The notes below the pieces were generated by a model. The model saw only the letters and a list, made by a program, of their open reading frames with translations. It ran no database searches and was not told where the DNA came from. A stretch of 64,000 bases of DNA from Vitis vinifera. Its lineage: Eukaryota; Streptophyta; Magnoliopsida; Vitales; Vitaceae. The stretch spans positions 3,237,001 through 3,301,000 of the forward strand of contig NC_081818.1 of the NCBI RefSeq assembly GCF_030704535.1, in the 5' to 3' direction. A program made the position numbers and the translations under genes. Positions 49,801 to 62,270 of the stretch are shown here, one piece after another (positions within the stretch are counted from its first letter, which is position 1; every line of letters begins with the position of its first letter).

Positions 49801-50033
49801 AACTGCTTCCACAGAACTGTGTAACGACTTTTCAAGACATCTTTCTCATATTGAGATCCAAATTTTCCATTGAACATGGCGTGCATATCTGCCCAAGCTT
49901 GTTTATTAAATGTATGCCCCATCCTATTGCCCCTATGTACCTGATCTAACATGAGATCAATGAAATAGCGTTCCATCGTTTGGGTCCAATGTGTCCTTGA
50001 GCGATCACTGTTCACAAGGGCTTGGCTGGCCAT
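43840..50033 (-). CDS. Nuclear protein with five tandem Myb/SANT-like DNA-binding domains (At2g24960-like)
   Basis: Eleven coding exons: 50033-49701, 49625-49475, 48414-48074, 47999-47849, 47471-47143, 47061-46911, 46173-45836, 45769-45637, 45192-44867, 44787-44637, 44306-43840. All sites are GT-AG, phases agree, and the product is 956 aa. Odd exons 1, 3, 5, 7 and 9 each encode one Myb_DNA-bind_3-type domain, marked by [36 protein letters not shown] and VWD-YIK. The domains lie near residues 12-111, 174-275, 339-435, 499-598 and 652-751. Even exons encode a linker with the motif [11 protein letters not shown]. The last exon is acidic, has a basic KKRR patch (probable nuclear signal) and ends in a conserved-looking helix, [20 protein letters not shown]. 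Related domains occur in the Myb-like proteins of PIF/Harbinger transposons. A 5' UTR exon probably ends at 51465. Biological role unknown. Confidence 0.92.
46601..46636 (-). mobile_element. Short LINE-type insertion with perfect 18-bp target duplication
   Basis: AGTGATTTGTTAATTCTT at 46583-46600 and 46637-46654 flanks a T-rich run with single C interruptions followed by GATGA. It lies in intron 6 of the five-domain gene. Confidence 0.8.
48976..49323. repeat. 174-bp tandem duplication in intron 2
   Basis: ACTCATAAATCATGAATAGG begins each copy (48976 and 49150). The copies continue in parallel through TCTGAGTTCTACCATTTT and GGTTTTTGCATATATCATAA to GCTTCAGAATTCTAC. They differ at about a dozen sites. 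Confidence 0.93.
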
Positions 50034-51459
50034 AGCTTCCCTGTAAGATCAAGGATGTTAATGAAACCCCTGACTTTTTAAACATATTTTCCTTTCAACG
50101 CATAACCTAGTTATTATTTAAGTTGAACAGAAGACCCATAACAAGTATCATAGAAATTATACCAGTGACTTTCTTCCAACAATTCTATTACTCACACCCA
50201 TACAGCTAAATTCATCCATTGCAAACAAGATCAACTAGTCTCATAAAAATAGAAGCGCAACAATCATGACCTTCAGGACATTAATGGTACACATACTAGA
50301 ACATATTCAACATAAATGGATGTACTTTTGAAAGAAAGATAAATAAGATTATAGAAATGGTAACATTCTCAAAAGCAAAGAAAATAGCTCAAGAACAACA
50401 ATAAAAAACAAGGAAATTAGAGTAAGAGAAAACACTTTGTATAGAATATAATTTTGAAACCAAGTCATAGGTTAATCTAATTGATTTCGTCTGCTAGTGC
50501 ATACTCATCTTAAGTCAGAAATACTGATAACAGTACCAAATTCTAAAGGTTCAGAATTTTATGCAATGTTTGAAACTGTTGTCCGTGTAGCAATTTGAGA
50601 AGGCCATAGAACCAGCTAGTTACATGCAGAAGCTTAAAATAATAAAGACAACAAATATTTGATCATGCACACAGAAATTATTTTGCACCCTTTCCCTTGG
50701 GATTTTTAAGCATACATAGTATGTCATTGAGAGCTGCTAATGCAAGCATTCAGAGATGGCTCTTAATGATTTAGCACTGAACATTAACTTCAATGTACAG
50801 TAAGGCTCAAATATTATATTTAGCTAGGCGCTCACAATGTAGCAGAGAGGCTATGCTAGGGCTCTAATTGGCAACTGAGAAAATATAAGAAAACAAAAGA
50901 AAAGTTAAGGACTAAGTTCTACTTTCACAATTCAAACTCAAATCAGTGATCGAATTAAGCAAAGATTCCAAACACCACCAGAATTTGAATACAACTTCCC
51001 GTATTGAAGGGGGGAAAAACAAGAATAGAAAGAGGAAACAACTCTAGCCTTCTGTCTGCTTGCCCAGAAAACTAAGGACAAGGAGAAAATAAATGTCCAA
51101 CAATTCCGGGTTATTTTCCAATAGTAATTGGAGTTTCCAGTGATAGGTAAAGCAAATGCACAAGCGATACCACAATCTGAACTCAAACTCTCCCCCAATT
51201 GAGACAAAACTCAAAGCCCTAACTTCTGTTCGGTTGAAGAGAAAATAAAATAAAACAAAAATGATTAAAATTCCACGTATCTTGTTCCGTGTTGTAACCT
51301 GTAACAGTCTCAGTTGGGTAGAGACCTTCTAGATTTCTCGGTCGCTCAAAAGAATAATTCAAAATTAAGATTGTAACATTTTATTGTTGATTCTTTCATT
51401 TTCCTTCGGTTTTTTTTTTGCAGAGCAACCAAACAAAGGGGAGTGAGATTCAGGGTTTC

Positions 51460-51700
51460 CGTACCTGAAGAAGCACGACGATGGCCTGAGAGAAAGACAG
51501 ATAGAGAGAGGAAAAAGAGAAGGGGATGAGAATTGAAAGAGAAGATGGGTCTCCACCAGTTATGTTTGTCCGTACAGTTTTCCCATTTAGCAATATCAAA
51601 TGTTGCCGGTTGCCACGTCAGCATTTTGACGGGTCCCACTTGCTGGACCAATCACATGAAAGTGTTCATTTTATGTCATCCTGATTATTCCACGTGTATT
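51460..51700 (-). promoter_or_regulatory. Likely promoter and 5' UTR of the five-domain gene
   Basis: A 5' UTR exon on the minus strand appears to end at the donor GTACGG near 51464. It is followed by a 1.4-kb intron up to the acceptor before the ATG at 50033. Upstream are a G-box core CACGTG (51691-51696), a CCACGTCA element (51613-51620) and a CCAAT box (51648-51652, seen as ATTGG from the gene). These are motif matches only. 50047-51464 (the intron) holds nothing else recognised. Confidence 0.45.
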
Positions 51701-51791
51701 TAGGGTTGGAACTCATTCATGAATTTTATATTTATTATTTTTAAATTATGTACATAATTAAATTAGATTTTGAATAAATGAAAAAAATCAT

Positions 51792-52139
51792 GGGTTTAAT
51801 ACACTTTTAACCTAACGCGTGTTTTACATATTGCTCCTCATATTTAAAATCGAATACATTACTTTTTAAGTTTCTTAAATGCCTTCATAGTAGCTTTTTA
51901 TTGAATGATGTTCGTTTTAATGGACGAAAATATGAGATATGTATGCATGTGATTAAATAAATAAGGATAAATTTATAATATCACATGTTTCGTTCATTGA
52001 AATTAATATTGTCTAACAAAAAGGAGACAATATTAATATTTAAGAAGTTTGAAGGACAATGTCTTCAATTTTAACGGTGAGAGGGCAATGTGCAAAACCC
52101 GTAATAAATTGAAGGGGGTGAAATGCATTAAACCCTAAA
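51792..52139. mobile_element. Inverted-repeat MITE
   Basis: The ends GGGTTTAATACACTTTTAAC and GAAATGCATTAAACCC are inverted. Inside them, TTTTACATATTGCTCCTCA pairs imperfectly with GAGGGCAATGTGCAAAA, and TTAAGTTTCTTAAAT with ATTTAAGAAGTTTGAA. Each arm is about 95 bp. No clear target duplication. Confidence 0.65.
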
Positions 52140-52917
52140 ATTGTTTAAATCCATTCTCAACCCATTAATTTTTTTTTAAAAAAAAAGAAAAAGATAATTG
52201 TTTACCTAACTTATTAATATTATTATTTTTAAATTTTAAATTACATTAAAATAAATATAATTTACAAATAAATAAATATTATAAAATTTATAATTTATTT
52301 ATAAATCATATTATTTTATATTTAATAGAAAATTTAAAACTACAGTATACTGTCCTTAGAAATCAATGAATCAGTAGCTTTTTACCAAAAGCTAAAAACA
52401 AAATGCTATCTAAATGGGACTGAGAATACAAGAACACAGCCCACTTCAGAGTCATTTCCTCTCGATTGAAGAGGGGCCTTTTCCTTTCCTTTTCTTTTCC
52501 TTTTTGGAGGGCGATGAGAAAAGGAAAATCCCATCGGTGATGAACTGCACCAAGAAAATTCCCATGAAGAGGAGTTTCCCTTTCGAAGTGATTTTCCTGA
52601 AGAAATCCTAAGAAATCCCATTTGGTAGTTTTGCATCCAAACACCAGGAAAAGAGATTCCAACCTGGAAAAATTGTATATGAACAGAAAAATGGTCACAA
52701 GATAGATGTGAATATCTGAGGGAAGGGTCAAGATCCAAGAATCAGTAACAAAGTTCTATGGATTCAAAAAGTCTAAGCAATATCCTCATAAATAAAAAGT
52801 CATTGACTCAAATAGGAAATTTTCCCTTTTTCTCTGATTTTCGAATTTCAATAACCTCTTACATCCCCATGGGACAAATACTGAAGTTACAGCCAAAAAA
52901 ACACCCCAGAATCATCC
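52140..52917. other. AT-rich spacer and probable 3' UTR of SPCS3
   Basis: 52140-52370 is extremely AT-rich. 52380-52917 is higher in GC and could be 3' UTR of the minus-strand SPCS3 gene; short overlapping ORFs there have no recognisable family. Confidence 0.4.
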
Positions 52918-55900
52918 TTATCTGTATTCTTCTGGCAAGCGGAACCCGGTCATGATTATTTTGTCAGCAAACATCTTTCCAGTCTTGGGCATGACATGCC
53001 AGTGCAATGTCAAGTTGAATTCTTTTCCCCGGAGATTGCTTCCCTACAATAGCAAAAAGATCAAAGATTTGGCTTGGTTTGAAGAGGTAGTGGTAAAAAT
53101 TAATTTCCAGAAATGGCTTTACCTGATCAGTGAATCGGTACTTGTTTGTGGTATGAATCCAGAATTTCGCATGCTCTTTTGAAGGTATAATACCATCCCA
53201 GAGAGAAACCTATCACATGATAATTTTAAAATCAACACAAGCAATGAACATCCTTTTTTTTTTTTGCTGGGGAGTGGAGGAGGTTTGAAAAAATGGACTA
53301 GAATTTATCAACAATTTTACACATTACCCCCTCAGAACAGCTAAAGACAGCTAGACAAATCAACACCACAACAGTATATTATAACCAAGTGAACTGGTGG
53401 AAATAGAAATCTATCATAACAAATAAAAATTGCACCCATAAATCAAGTACCATAAAACTTGCCACAAAATCTTATTGCTGTCAGGAGGCTTGCCCACCAT
53501 CCTGCCCAGAGCACTGTTTTCTGAAATGGTAGACTGTTTTTTAAGTGCTCAAACCACTTGATATTAGTGTAACATATTTCTTCCCAAACTCGAACAGTCT
53601 TGCAACCTAATGAATGCCATGCCTTAGTTAAAAAAGTTTCTCAATTTATGAAACTTTTCGTCTGGACATCATTAACTTCCTGAGGGAGAAAAGAAAAAAA
53701 ATCTCCGAGAAGAAAGATGATCATTCAACTCAATAACGTATTTATCTCAACTATTACTTTCTTCAAAATCAATTTTCAGTTATTGTTCAAAAACTCATAT
53801 TTGAGGTCCTGGTCAAAGTTATTTCAAATGCATACGCATATGCTAGCAGTCAAAAAATTTTGCTCCCCAGGAGTCGCTTCACTTATGGCACATCATTGCT
53901 GAAATCATAATTTCAGTTCTGGGTTATAATGGTGGTCTCTACTTCAAATTCTAAATGAATTTCTTAATGTTAAGTTAATGCCTGTTACTGTTTTCTTCTT
54001 TCAGGGTAACACTTACACATAATCCAGATACCTAGAGAGAGCATGTAGAAAAAGAAAATACAAAGAAAATAAATTCATTGAATTATGGATAAGAGGTAGG
54101 AGTTATACACTATCCTAAATGTGCTAAATCAGTGGGCATGCACCACCTAATGCAAAGAATTAATCTTTATCTGGAGCGATAGAAGTCAAGCTCTCTGTAC
54201 TCAAATTCCTCTTGACTTTGTCATTTCAGATCTCACCTTCATAATAAATTATGCAGCATCAATGTATTGTTCAATAGCTTTGAACCCAAACAAGGAAATG
54301 GTTCCATTTTGGATTTAGGAATGGACCAAAGGAGGAAAAAGAAAACACAAGAAATAGCAGGCCAAGACAATACTATAATATAAAAATGAATCAGAAAAAA
54401 CAACCTTAACTTATACTCTCAATTTGTGGTCCACTACAGTATAATGTAAGCTATGAGAACCCAGTTAGGTGCCCTTTGCACACTACTTTGGAGCCCACTT
54501 TTTGTTTAGGCTTTGTTAATATTATTCTCATTTGCCTATAAAAAGCGCCATGAGAACAGCTGATGTGTTGCTTTCACAGTGGCAAATAGAAACATAATGG
54601 CCAATAGTTGAAATTTGCAGATGTTGAAGGAACCTCTAGCTCAACACCACAATAAAAATTTATTATGTAATTGATCTCCATTTCAACTATTTTCTTCAAT
54701 AGGCATCTCCATTTAAGCCATTGTGGAAAAATGACATAATAATGGAATCAGAGGATGATGTCAACAAGTATAGAAGTATGGCCATATGATGCGAACAATC
54801 ATAAAGTAGATCATATGTCTTGCAGGAACCATGTGTTTCAATCAGATTTATAAAATGTGAGGGAAAAAAAAAAGAATGAAATTGATATGAAAAAAAATAC
54901 AAAGGATCTGTGCTTCCAGATGCTCTGAAGCTAACCTGATTCAAGGAATTCTTTGGTGTTGCATACTCAGCTGCTAGAAATACAAAAACCTACAAATAGA
55001 AATAAGATAAAAAATAAACTCAGAATACTACTGAAATTTGCAAAACTGTAAGAGAGCAAGAGGCTGGATCAAGCCCATGGCACATTGACATCCCATGGAA
55101 TTGAAATCAGTAATTGTGTTTCACATAGAATTTTAAAATTTTCAATGGACAACCAAACACAAACACCAACACTGCCCCAAATGAACAATAAAGAAACAAA
55201 CAACAAATACAAAAGAATATATCTCTATCTTAGTGATTAAATGAAAATGGCATGGCATCAGTGAAAAATGTAAGTGAACAAACTGAAAATAATAAAAAAT
55301 TTCAAGGTTGAGAGAAGATGAGGCAACATAATGAGAAAAATCAAATGAATTTATACCAACTATGAGTCAAACTCAACAAATGTAAAATAAGATAAACGGC
55401 CCATTCAAAACCCAGCATCAACTTGCCAGTCCAATACCTCTTTCTAGGATACTGGAAGACAGCTAAACTAGAAGTTAATATGAGTTGTTGGTTCTCAAAT
55501 GAGTGCAAAACTCTGGAGAGGAAAAGAAAGAAGATAACTTGGTTAACAAGATTTGAAGGACCCATAATGACCATATAGCTTCTCTAGAAAAAATATATTG
55601 TGCCTTTTTCTTTTAATGGTTGTGTGGTGGGAGGAGATGGGACACTGTTGAGGAACAATGACTATTTGAGGGTTGCAGTTGCTTGATGACAAACCGATGC
55701 AATATGAACAAGGAAGATGCAAAGTTAACAGAAAACCCTGCAGTTTGTGTACTCTTCTCACTATTTCAGATATGTTGGGCCCTTGGTATTTCCAGGATCT
55801 GTAAAATGGTTATTATTGTTGGTGATTTGGAGTGAGTGAACTTATACAGATGATTGTTTAGAGAATCAAACCCCTTTCAGTGGGTTTGTGCCATTATTTG

Positions 55901-57790
55901 GAAGTCAGGAAATGAAAGGATATTTGATGGAGTAGTTTCTCATCTCCCAAAATGCAGTAAGTTCTATCAAAATTGCTCTCCTTTTGGTTCTCTGCTTCAT
56001 GAAGTTATAGAAAAGTTTCACTCCTGAATTTTCTAGAGCTGCCCTCTTCACATCACACATTTATTTATTGTTGAGAATAACAAATCTGTGGAAGTGCCGG
56101 TACCATCAATTCATCAAAATCTCTTGCACAGTCGGTTAAAAAAAAATAAATTTTGACACATTTTATTCCTATCATCCCAAAAAGGGCCAAATCCAGCAGT
56201 TATTATGATTGCATATGAACCAATTATGAAAACATCACAGATATACTTGAGGAATGCCTCAAGTGGTCAATCTCAATCTTTCTACAAGAACTAGATCCCA
56301 ATCCCACAGGGAAAAAACTATTTAAAGCATCCTGGAAATATACGTATATTTAGTATAGGAAAAAGTATGAGAAGCATAAATAAATAAAAACATAAGAATT
56401 TGTCAATAGGTAAACCTGTTTTGTGTTCCATGTAAACATTGACTGCAGATTTGCTGATATATTCAATGTCATGCTGACCTGTATAAAATTGAAAACATTT
56501 TAATTCAGATTGACAGAGTAGGTAGTAGCCAAGTAAAAACTTTCATGGTTCCCAATAACACAACACAATGAATACAAATAATGTGATATGGTTCTCACAT
56601 AAACACCACAGGAAAACAAAAAAAAAAAAAGGGAGAAAGAAAGGAAAAGGAACAAAAACAAAGTAGGTTTGCTTTTCAAATCAACATGCCAACCAACAAG
56701 AAGGCAGGTAGTGTCTCCAAATATCTTCCCTGGGTTTTGGATACGAATCAATAGTGCTCAATACAATTGCCTCATAATGAAATTCACATGCAAATATTAA
56801 TCTAATCATGATCCAAAATAGTTTTTTACACAAAGACATCTAGGCTTACAGATTCTATAATCATGCAGAATGGGATACTGATGATTTTCTCATTGTTCTT
56901 TGTTGCTGCAGTGCCTACTAAATACATGACAATAGATAGTGGATATTTTGAATGAAAATACCACAACATGGTGACTTTGTACTCAATTTTCAATGAGCCA
57001 TATCTAATTCAATGCATTAAATTAACTTTTGGCACTGCAAATTGAAAAAAAATATATAAAAATACTGCGCACTATATCTCAAATTTACTACCTTATGAAC
57101 CCCGAACCACCCCCAACAATTATATCAAACAAATAAAAAAATCAAAATACATAGAAAATATGCAAGAAAACTCAATTAGCGATGGTTTGGCTGCATGAGA
57201 GATGGATTTGCTTCAGAATTCTAACTCAATGGAACTTCGGATCTTGGCTTTTACCTCGAATTTGTTTTCCTTTTTTCTAGGTCTATAAAATTCCAATCTA
57301 ATCGAAAATCCATTCAACCAAACAGTGGAATTGAAATTGGAATTGGAGTCTCCAATCCCAAGTCAAGCCCTCAATTTCCCACACAACCAAAAAGCAACTC
57401 TCACCATATTATGTAACCCAAAATCAAATGCCCTTCAATTCAAACAAATCCGAAACCCAATCACGAAATAAATATTTATAAAAAAATATCCGAAAAACCA
57501 ATCACCTCATCGTTCCCATTGGGCTGCCTCTGAAACCAATTGATACTCAACACCTGCAACCACCGAAAAAGGACATCCCCGTCAAAATCAAACCCAAATC
57601 TAGGGTTTGAAAAACAAAACAAAAAACCCCAAAAAAAAGGGAAAAATTGATAGAGAAAAGAGACCTCGACTTGGGAGGAGGGCGAGGGGGTGTTGAGGTT
57701 GTCGGAGAAGGAGGCCATGGCGCACATCACGGCGAGAATGGTGACGGCGAAGGTGAGAAGAGAGTTGGCCCTGTACCCAAACGAATGCAT
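52918..57790 (-). CDS. SPCS3: Signal peptidase complex subunit 3 (SPC22/23 type)
   Basis: Six exons, 57790-57665, 57553-57506, 56478-56416, 54989-54936, 53209-53123 and 53043-52918, are all in phase 0 with GT-AG sites. They give 167 aa, the usual length of the plant protein. The N terminus [19 protein letters not shown] holds the single membrane anchor (about residues 11-31), followed by [12 protein letters not shown]. Family-typical blocks follow: [85 protein letters not shown] and a C-terminal EEYR. The subunit is a type II ER membrane protein whose luminal part supports the catalytic subunit in removing signal peptides from secretory proteins. It appears intact. The introns contain a LINE scrap (55830-56045). 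The plus-strand neighbourhood beyond 57.79 kb is the promoter side. Confidence 0.96.
55830..56045 (+). mobile_element. LINE ORF2 C-terminal scrap in an SPCS3 intron
   Basis: The plus-strand frame [20 protein letters not shown] (about 55888-55950) resembles the end of plant LINE ORF2, where the pattern W-ERN-RIF is typical. No ends were recognised. Confidence 0.4.
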
Positions 57791-58209
57791 CTTCTTCTTC
57801 TTCTATTGCTGCTGCTTCTTGGGGTTTTGCAGCGTTGGACTGAGAATTGACTTCCGGACTATGCCTTCGCCTTTGGAATCGTGCCTTCGGAGTGGAGAAA
57901 GGCCTCCCTTCCGCGAGAGTATGTTTGGAAAATAGGGAAGAAAAGTAAAAAGAAAGAAAAAATAAATAAAGTCAATAATTTTTTTATATAAAGATTAAAT
58001 GATTTTAAAATATTTTTATTTTTTTAATAAAAACAAATATAAAAAAAATTATTTTTAAAATATATTTTTGGGATCAAATATGGCATAAATGACACAATTT
58101 CAATGGCAAATATATTGTAATTTTATGTAAAATCAAGGGTATTTTAGTTATATATTTTATCATATTACTCTATTTATTGCATTATGATTTTTTGGATTCA
58201 ATACCTTAT

Positions 58210-59969
58210 GGGGGTGTTTGGTATGTCGGAATAGGGAATGGAAATAATATTTTGTTTCCTTTCCTATTTCTTAGTGGAATGGAATGAATTTGATGATTCC
58301 ATTTCTAGCATTTGGATGAACTTAGGAATACAAGATTGGAATGATTATTTGTTTCCATTCCAATGTTTGATAATAATAGGAATGGAAATGAAAAAAAAAT
58401 AAATTTATAATAATATCCTTACATATAATTTAAAATATTTTTTTATTTTAAAAAAATAAAATTTGAAAGGTTTTTTGTTATTAAATAATAAGACCAAAAA
58501 ATATATATATACTCAATAAATAAAAAGTTAACCATAAAAAATCGAATAACCCTAATGCACAAATATTCAATTATTATTTTTATTAAAAATTTGAATAATT
58601 TGTCATGCTTAAGTAGTTATAAAATTATATTTTTCAAAAAAAAATTATTTATTATAATATTTAAATTCTCAAAGCTAGCAAATGTTTTTCCTATTTTCAA
58701 AAGAGGAAATAAAAGAATTCAAATTTATTCTAATTTTCAACAAGTATCATATCCGATAAAATCCATAACCTTAAAAAATTTTAAATATTCGTTTTTTTTA
58801 TCAAAATTTTAAATAATTTGTCATGCAAAAAAAGCTATAGAATTATATTTTACTAAGAAAAAAAAAAGAAAAAAAATATAAGAACATATAAATTGTCAAA
58901 GCTACCAAATACTTATTTCTTATTTACAAAAAAGGAAATAAAAAAACACAAACTTCATTCTAGTTCTCAATATAAGTATCATATCTACTAAAATCTACAA
59001 CTAGTATATCCTCCAAAATTAAGTCATCAAATCAATAAAAAAGTTCATAGGAAATTGATGAAACAAAATCCAACCTAAAATTTCTATCAATCCAACCTAA
59101 AGACAATAAATCAACAAGGATGCAACATGGAGATTTATGGGGTTTGAAGAAGTTGTTTTGTCCATTCAACCTTGAGATCTTCATCTAAATTGAACAAAAG
59201 TTTTGTTTTTGTTTGTTTTTTTCTTTTTATTTTTTTCCTAACCATTAAAAATTTTCAATATTGTAAACACGTGAAATCAAAAAATCTTTTTCCAACCATT
59301 TCAATTTTTCTCTCTAGTTTCCATTAATACAAGATAAAGAAACATCAAAGATTCCAAACATAAATTAATAAAAAAAAATTAATCGATTTATAGAGAAGAA
59401 GAAACACATATAAAGAAGTAGAAGAAGAAAGAGAAAATAAGGTAAACCTGATCGAAGATGTAGAAGGGAGTTTTCAGAACCTAGTTGCAGCAAACAATAA
59501 CGAATCCTAGATCCAACAATCAAAATGAACATCCAAAACCCTATAAATTAGAAATTGATTTTTTTTTTTTTAAAAATATCGTGGAAGGTTTAATTGATTC
59601 AATTTGGAAGAATCACTTGTTGCATAGAATTGGATGATGAGTGGGTCTCTAGCTTTGCAAAGAAGATAAGAAGTGGATGATGAATGGATCTCTACCTTTA
59701 CAAAGAAGATAAACATCGAGTTTAAAGAACAAGATAAGAGGGTAAAATAGTAATTTAGGTTATTTTATATTATCAAATAGGTTTAATGAATCAGAATACC
59801 ACCTACTTTTAATGAATGCAAATCCGACTCATAAGTTGGATTTGATTTCTGCCGGAATAATTTTTTATTTCATTTCCGCCTTCTTAACATTTATCCAAAC
59901 ATAGGAATAAGGGAGAAAATGAATGAGATGTCTATTCCCACTCCCTATTCCCGTGTACCAAACACCCCC
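58210..59969. mobile_element. PIF/Harbinger-type non-autonomous element, complete
   Basis: A 1,760-bp element with inverted ends: left GGGGGTGTTTGGTATGTCGG, right the complement of GGGGGTGTTTGGTACACGGG. Similarity continues through GAATAGGGARTGGRAATA. It is flanked by TAT on both sides (58207-58209, 59970-59972), a 3-bp duplication. The left ~470 bp match 1351-1818. The interior has no transposase frame that I can recognise. The neighbouring 57791-58209 is the SPCS3 promoter side and AT-rich DNA. Confidence 0.82.
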
Positions 59970-59972
59970 TAT

Positions 59973-60954
59973 ATGATTTAATATTAAGAGTATTTGATTG
60001 AAAAAGATAAAGGAATTTAATATTAGGAAGAATAACCTTTTGTCTTCTAGAAATACAAAGTATAATCTTTCTTAGATAAAAATATCTTCCGTCAATTTTT
60101 CTCTTGGTAGTGTTCTTTCTTTTGTTCCTTTAATTTTATGACACCAACGAACTTAATAGATGAAAGTGAATAATGACAATATCAAAGTACTTGTAAGGCT
60201 TTTGAGAAAGCTAAAAAGGAGAAAGCTTGTTCCTTGAAAGGAAGTGGATTGACAAAGCTCCCAAATAGTTTCATTTTGCTAACTTTGCAAGTTTTGAAAC
60301 AACCTTTTCATCATAGAAAATAATGCTTATCAAAATTTGGAGTTATGAGGCAACTAGATTACATTACACCAATGAAAGACACTAACCTATTGGAGATGAA
60401 TTTTTTTTTTTTTTTTAGTCATTGATGATTGAAAAATGTCCAACCATGCCCTTTGATCTTGCTAAATGCAGGTAGTTGGGAGTTCAAGTGGGTGTTTGAG
60501 CAATAAGGTACCTAACAAGAAAAAACTTGCAGGGATTGATCCAATTAGAACTTTAGATGAAGTCGTTCGTATGTCATTTTCCTCCAACCTCATAAAGATT
60601 GTTGACCAGTGACCATCAAACCTATTTTCTCCCATAAAGAGCTCAAATAAAGGATAATTTACCTTACTTAAGGGCCACTAGGGAGGAGATCACTCATGGT
60701 GACTCTAGGTTGGAGGATTTATCTAAAACCATCTTGGGTTTATCCTTGCAAAAGGAAGTTTTGAGGCATATATCCCTAAAAAATGATGGCAAAGAGGAAT
60801 TGAAAAAATGATGAACCGTTAATTATGAGCATAGGCTTTGGGGAGACACCAACATGATATTTTCTATTGACTTAAATTTTTGCATAAAATTTTCTCTATA
60901 TAACATATCATGTCTTGAAGGAATGGTTCTTGTTAGGAATATTAGGTTAATCCA
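59973..60954. other. Intergenic, nothing recognised
   Basis: Possibly degraded retrotransposon coding sequence, but no motif can be named. A T18 run lies near 60400. Confidence 0.3.
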
Positions 60955-62270
60955 ACCTATGATAATCACTCTAGAGGAGGGGGGGAGGTGAATAGGGTGA
61001 TGGTCTCTTTTTGCAAATTTAAACTATGTGAATGTAAGAGACAATTATATGTAAGTACATAATAAGCAATATAAAGACAATTGCATATAAATTAAAGAGT
61101 AGGGAAGAGAGAATGCAAATATAAGAGTTTATAGTGGTTCGGCGCAACCCGACCTACATCCACTCTTCTCTAGCTTCAATCCCGAGCTTGAGGTTCCACT
61201 AATTCAAGGCTTCCAAACCAAGCCTTCAAGCAATACAATTGGATTATGGTTCCAATTCACCCTCTTGGACTTTTGGCTCCAAGCACCCTTTACACTTCTC
61301 AAGAGATATCTCACTCTTGAACAATTTCCTCTCAAGGATTTACAAATGAGTGATCTCACAAAAATCCTAGTACAAAAACTTTAAGCTCAATTGATACAAG
61401 AAAACTAGGATTGAAATGTGCACTAAGAATATGCAAGTTTTAGAACAATGGTGCATTCAAAAACACTTTTTCAAGGCTCAAATATATTCAAGAAAGGTTT
61501 GGGAAGGTTAAGCTCATTAAACAATGAAGATTGGAGCCTTTTTATAGAAGAGAAAAGCCAAACTAACCGTTTGGGGGTTCAACCGGTCGAGTTAGGGGTC
61601 GACCGGTTGACGCTCCGTTAGCATTTAATGTTTGGCAGGTGACCGTTGAGCCTCAATTGGACCTCGACCGAACCTCAACCGGTTGAGGTTCAACCTTGAC
61701 ATTTTGAACAACCGTTCTGGAAGAAAGAGAAAGTTTTTTGCACCCTCGATCGGTTGAGTTGGGGGTTTACGCGGGCCTCGACCAGTTGAGCTGTGGGTTG
61801 ACCCAGACCTCGACCGGTTGAGCTTGTGATCGACCGGTTCCTCACCCGGTTCAACCGGTTGAGCCATTTTTTAGCTCAACAACCAACTTTTTCAACTTAA
61901 AACATTTTAAAACAAGTTTGAAAAACATTTAACACAAGGTTTTAGTTGAAAACATGAAATTATCCAAATTTTAAAATATTTAAAACAAAATAACTTTTGG
62001 ATGATTTTGGTGCATAAGTAAAGAATGTAATGCATGAAAATCCTAGTGCACCAACAACCTTACAAAGAGATCTTATGAAGCTTGGATCTTGAAAAACACT
62101 TCTCTTTGAGGTGGTCTTCTTCTTCATGATTTCTCCTTGGCTTGATTTGTCTTTGTGATTGCCACTTTGGAGATCGTCTTGCCTAATCACACTTGAAATA
62201 TAATCATTAGTTTTAAACCTTGTTTTGTTATCATCAAAATCAAAATTAACTAAACCTTGGTTTCACAGTT
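60955..62270 (+). mobile_element. LTR-like block of an unidentified retrotransposon
   Basis: The block begins near TGATAATCACTCTAGAGG with a G-rich run leading to GGTGAATAGGGTG, and ends near TTTGTTATCATCA. Thus TGATAA and TTATCA mirror each other at the ends, as LTR termini often do. The part AGTGGTTCGGCGCAACCCGA (about 61133) is of a kind common in plant LTRs. No second LTR lies in the window and no target duplication was seen, so this is tentative. Confidence 0.35.
61570..61865. repeat. Cluster of GACCGGTTGA-type motifs
   Basis: Within about 300 bp the motif GACCGGTTGA or close variants (GATCGGTTGA, GACCAGTTGA, AACCGGTTGA) recurs about ten times in irregular spacing, giving a GC-rich island in AT-rich DNA. 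It lies within the LTR-like block. The minus-strand ORF here reflects the repeat. Confidence 0.75.

Noticed and set aside
52363-52738. Two overlapping minus-strand ORFs of more than 100 codons
   Set aside because: Low-complexity, no recognisable domains, and located where the SPCS3 3' UTR is expected.
57900-58200. A further Tourist-like MITE near the SPCS3 promoter
   Set aside because: TATGTTTGGAAAAT and ATCAAATATGGCA look vaguely like inverted ends, but the match is too short and no target duplication was seen.
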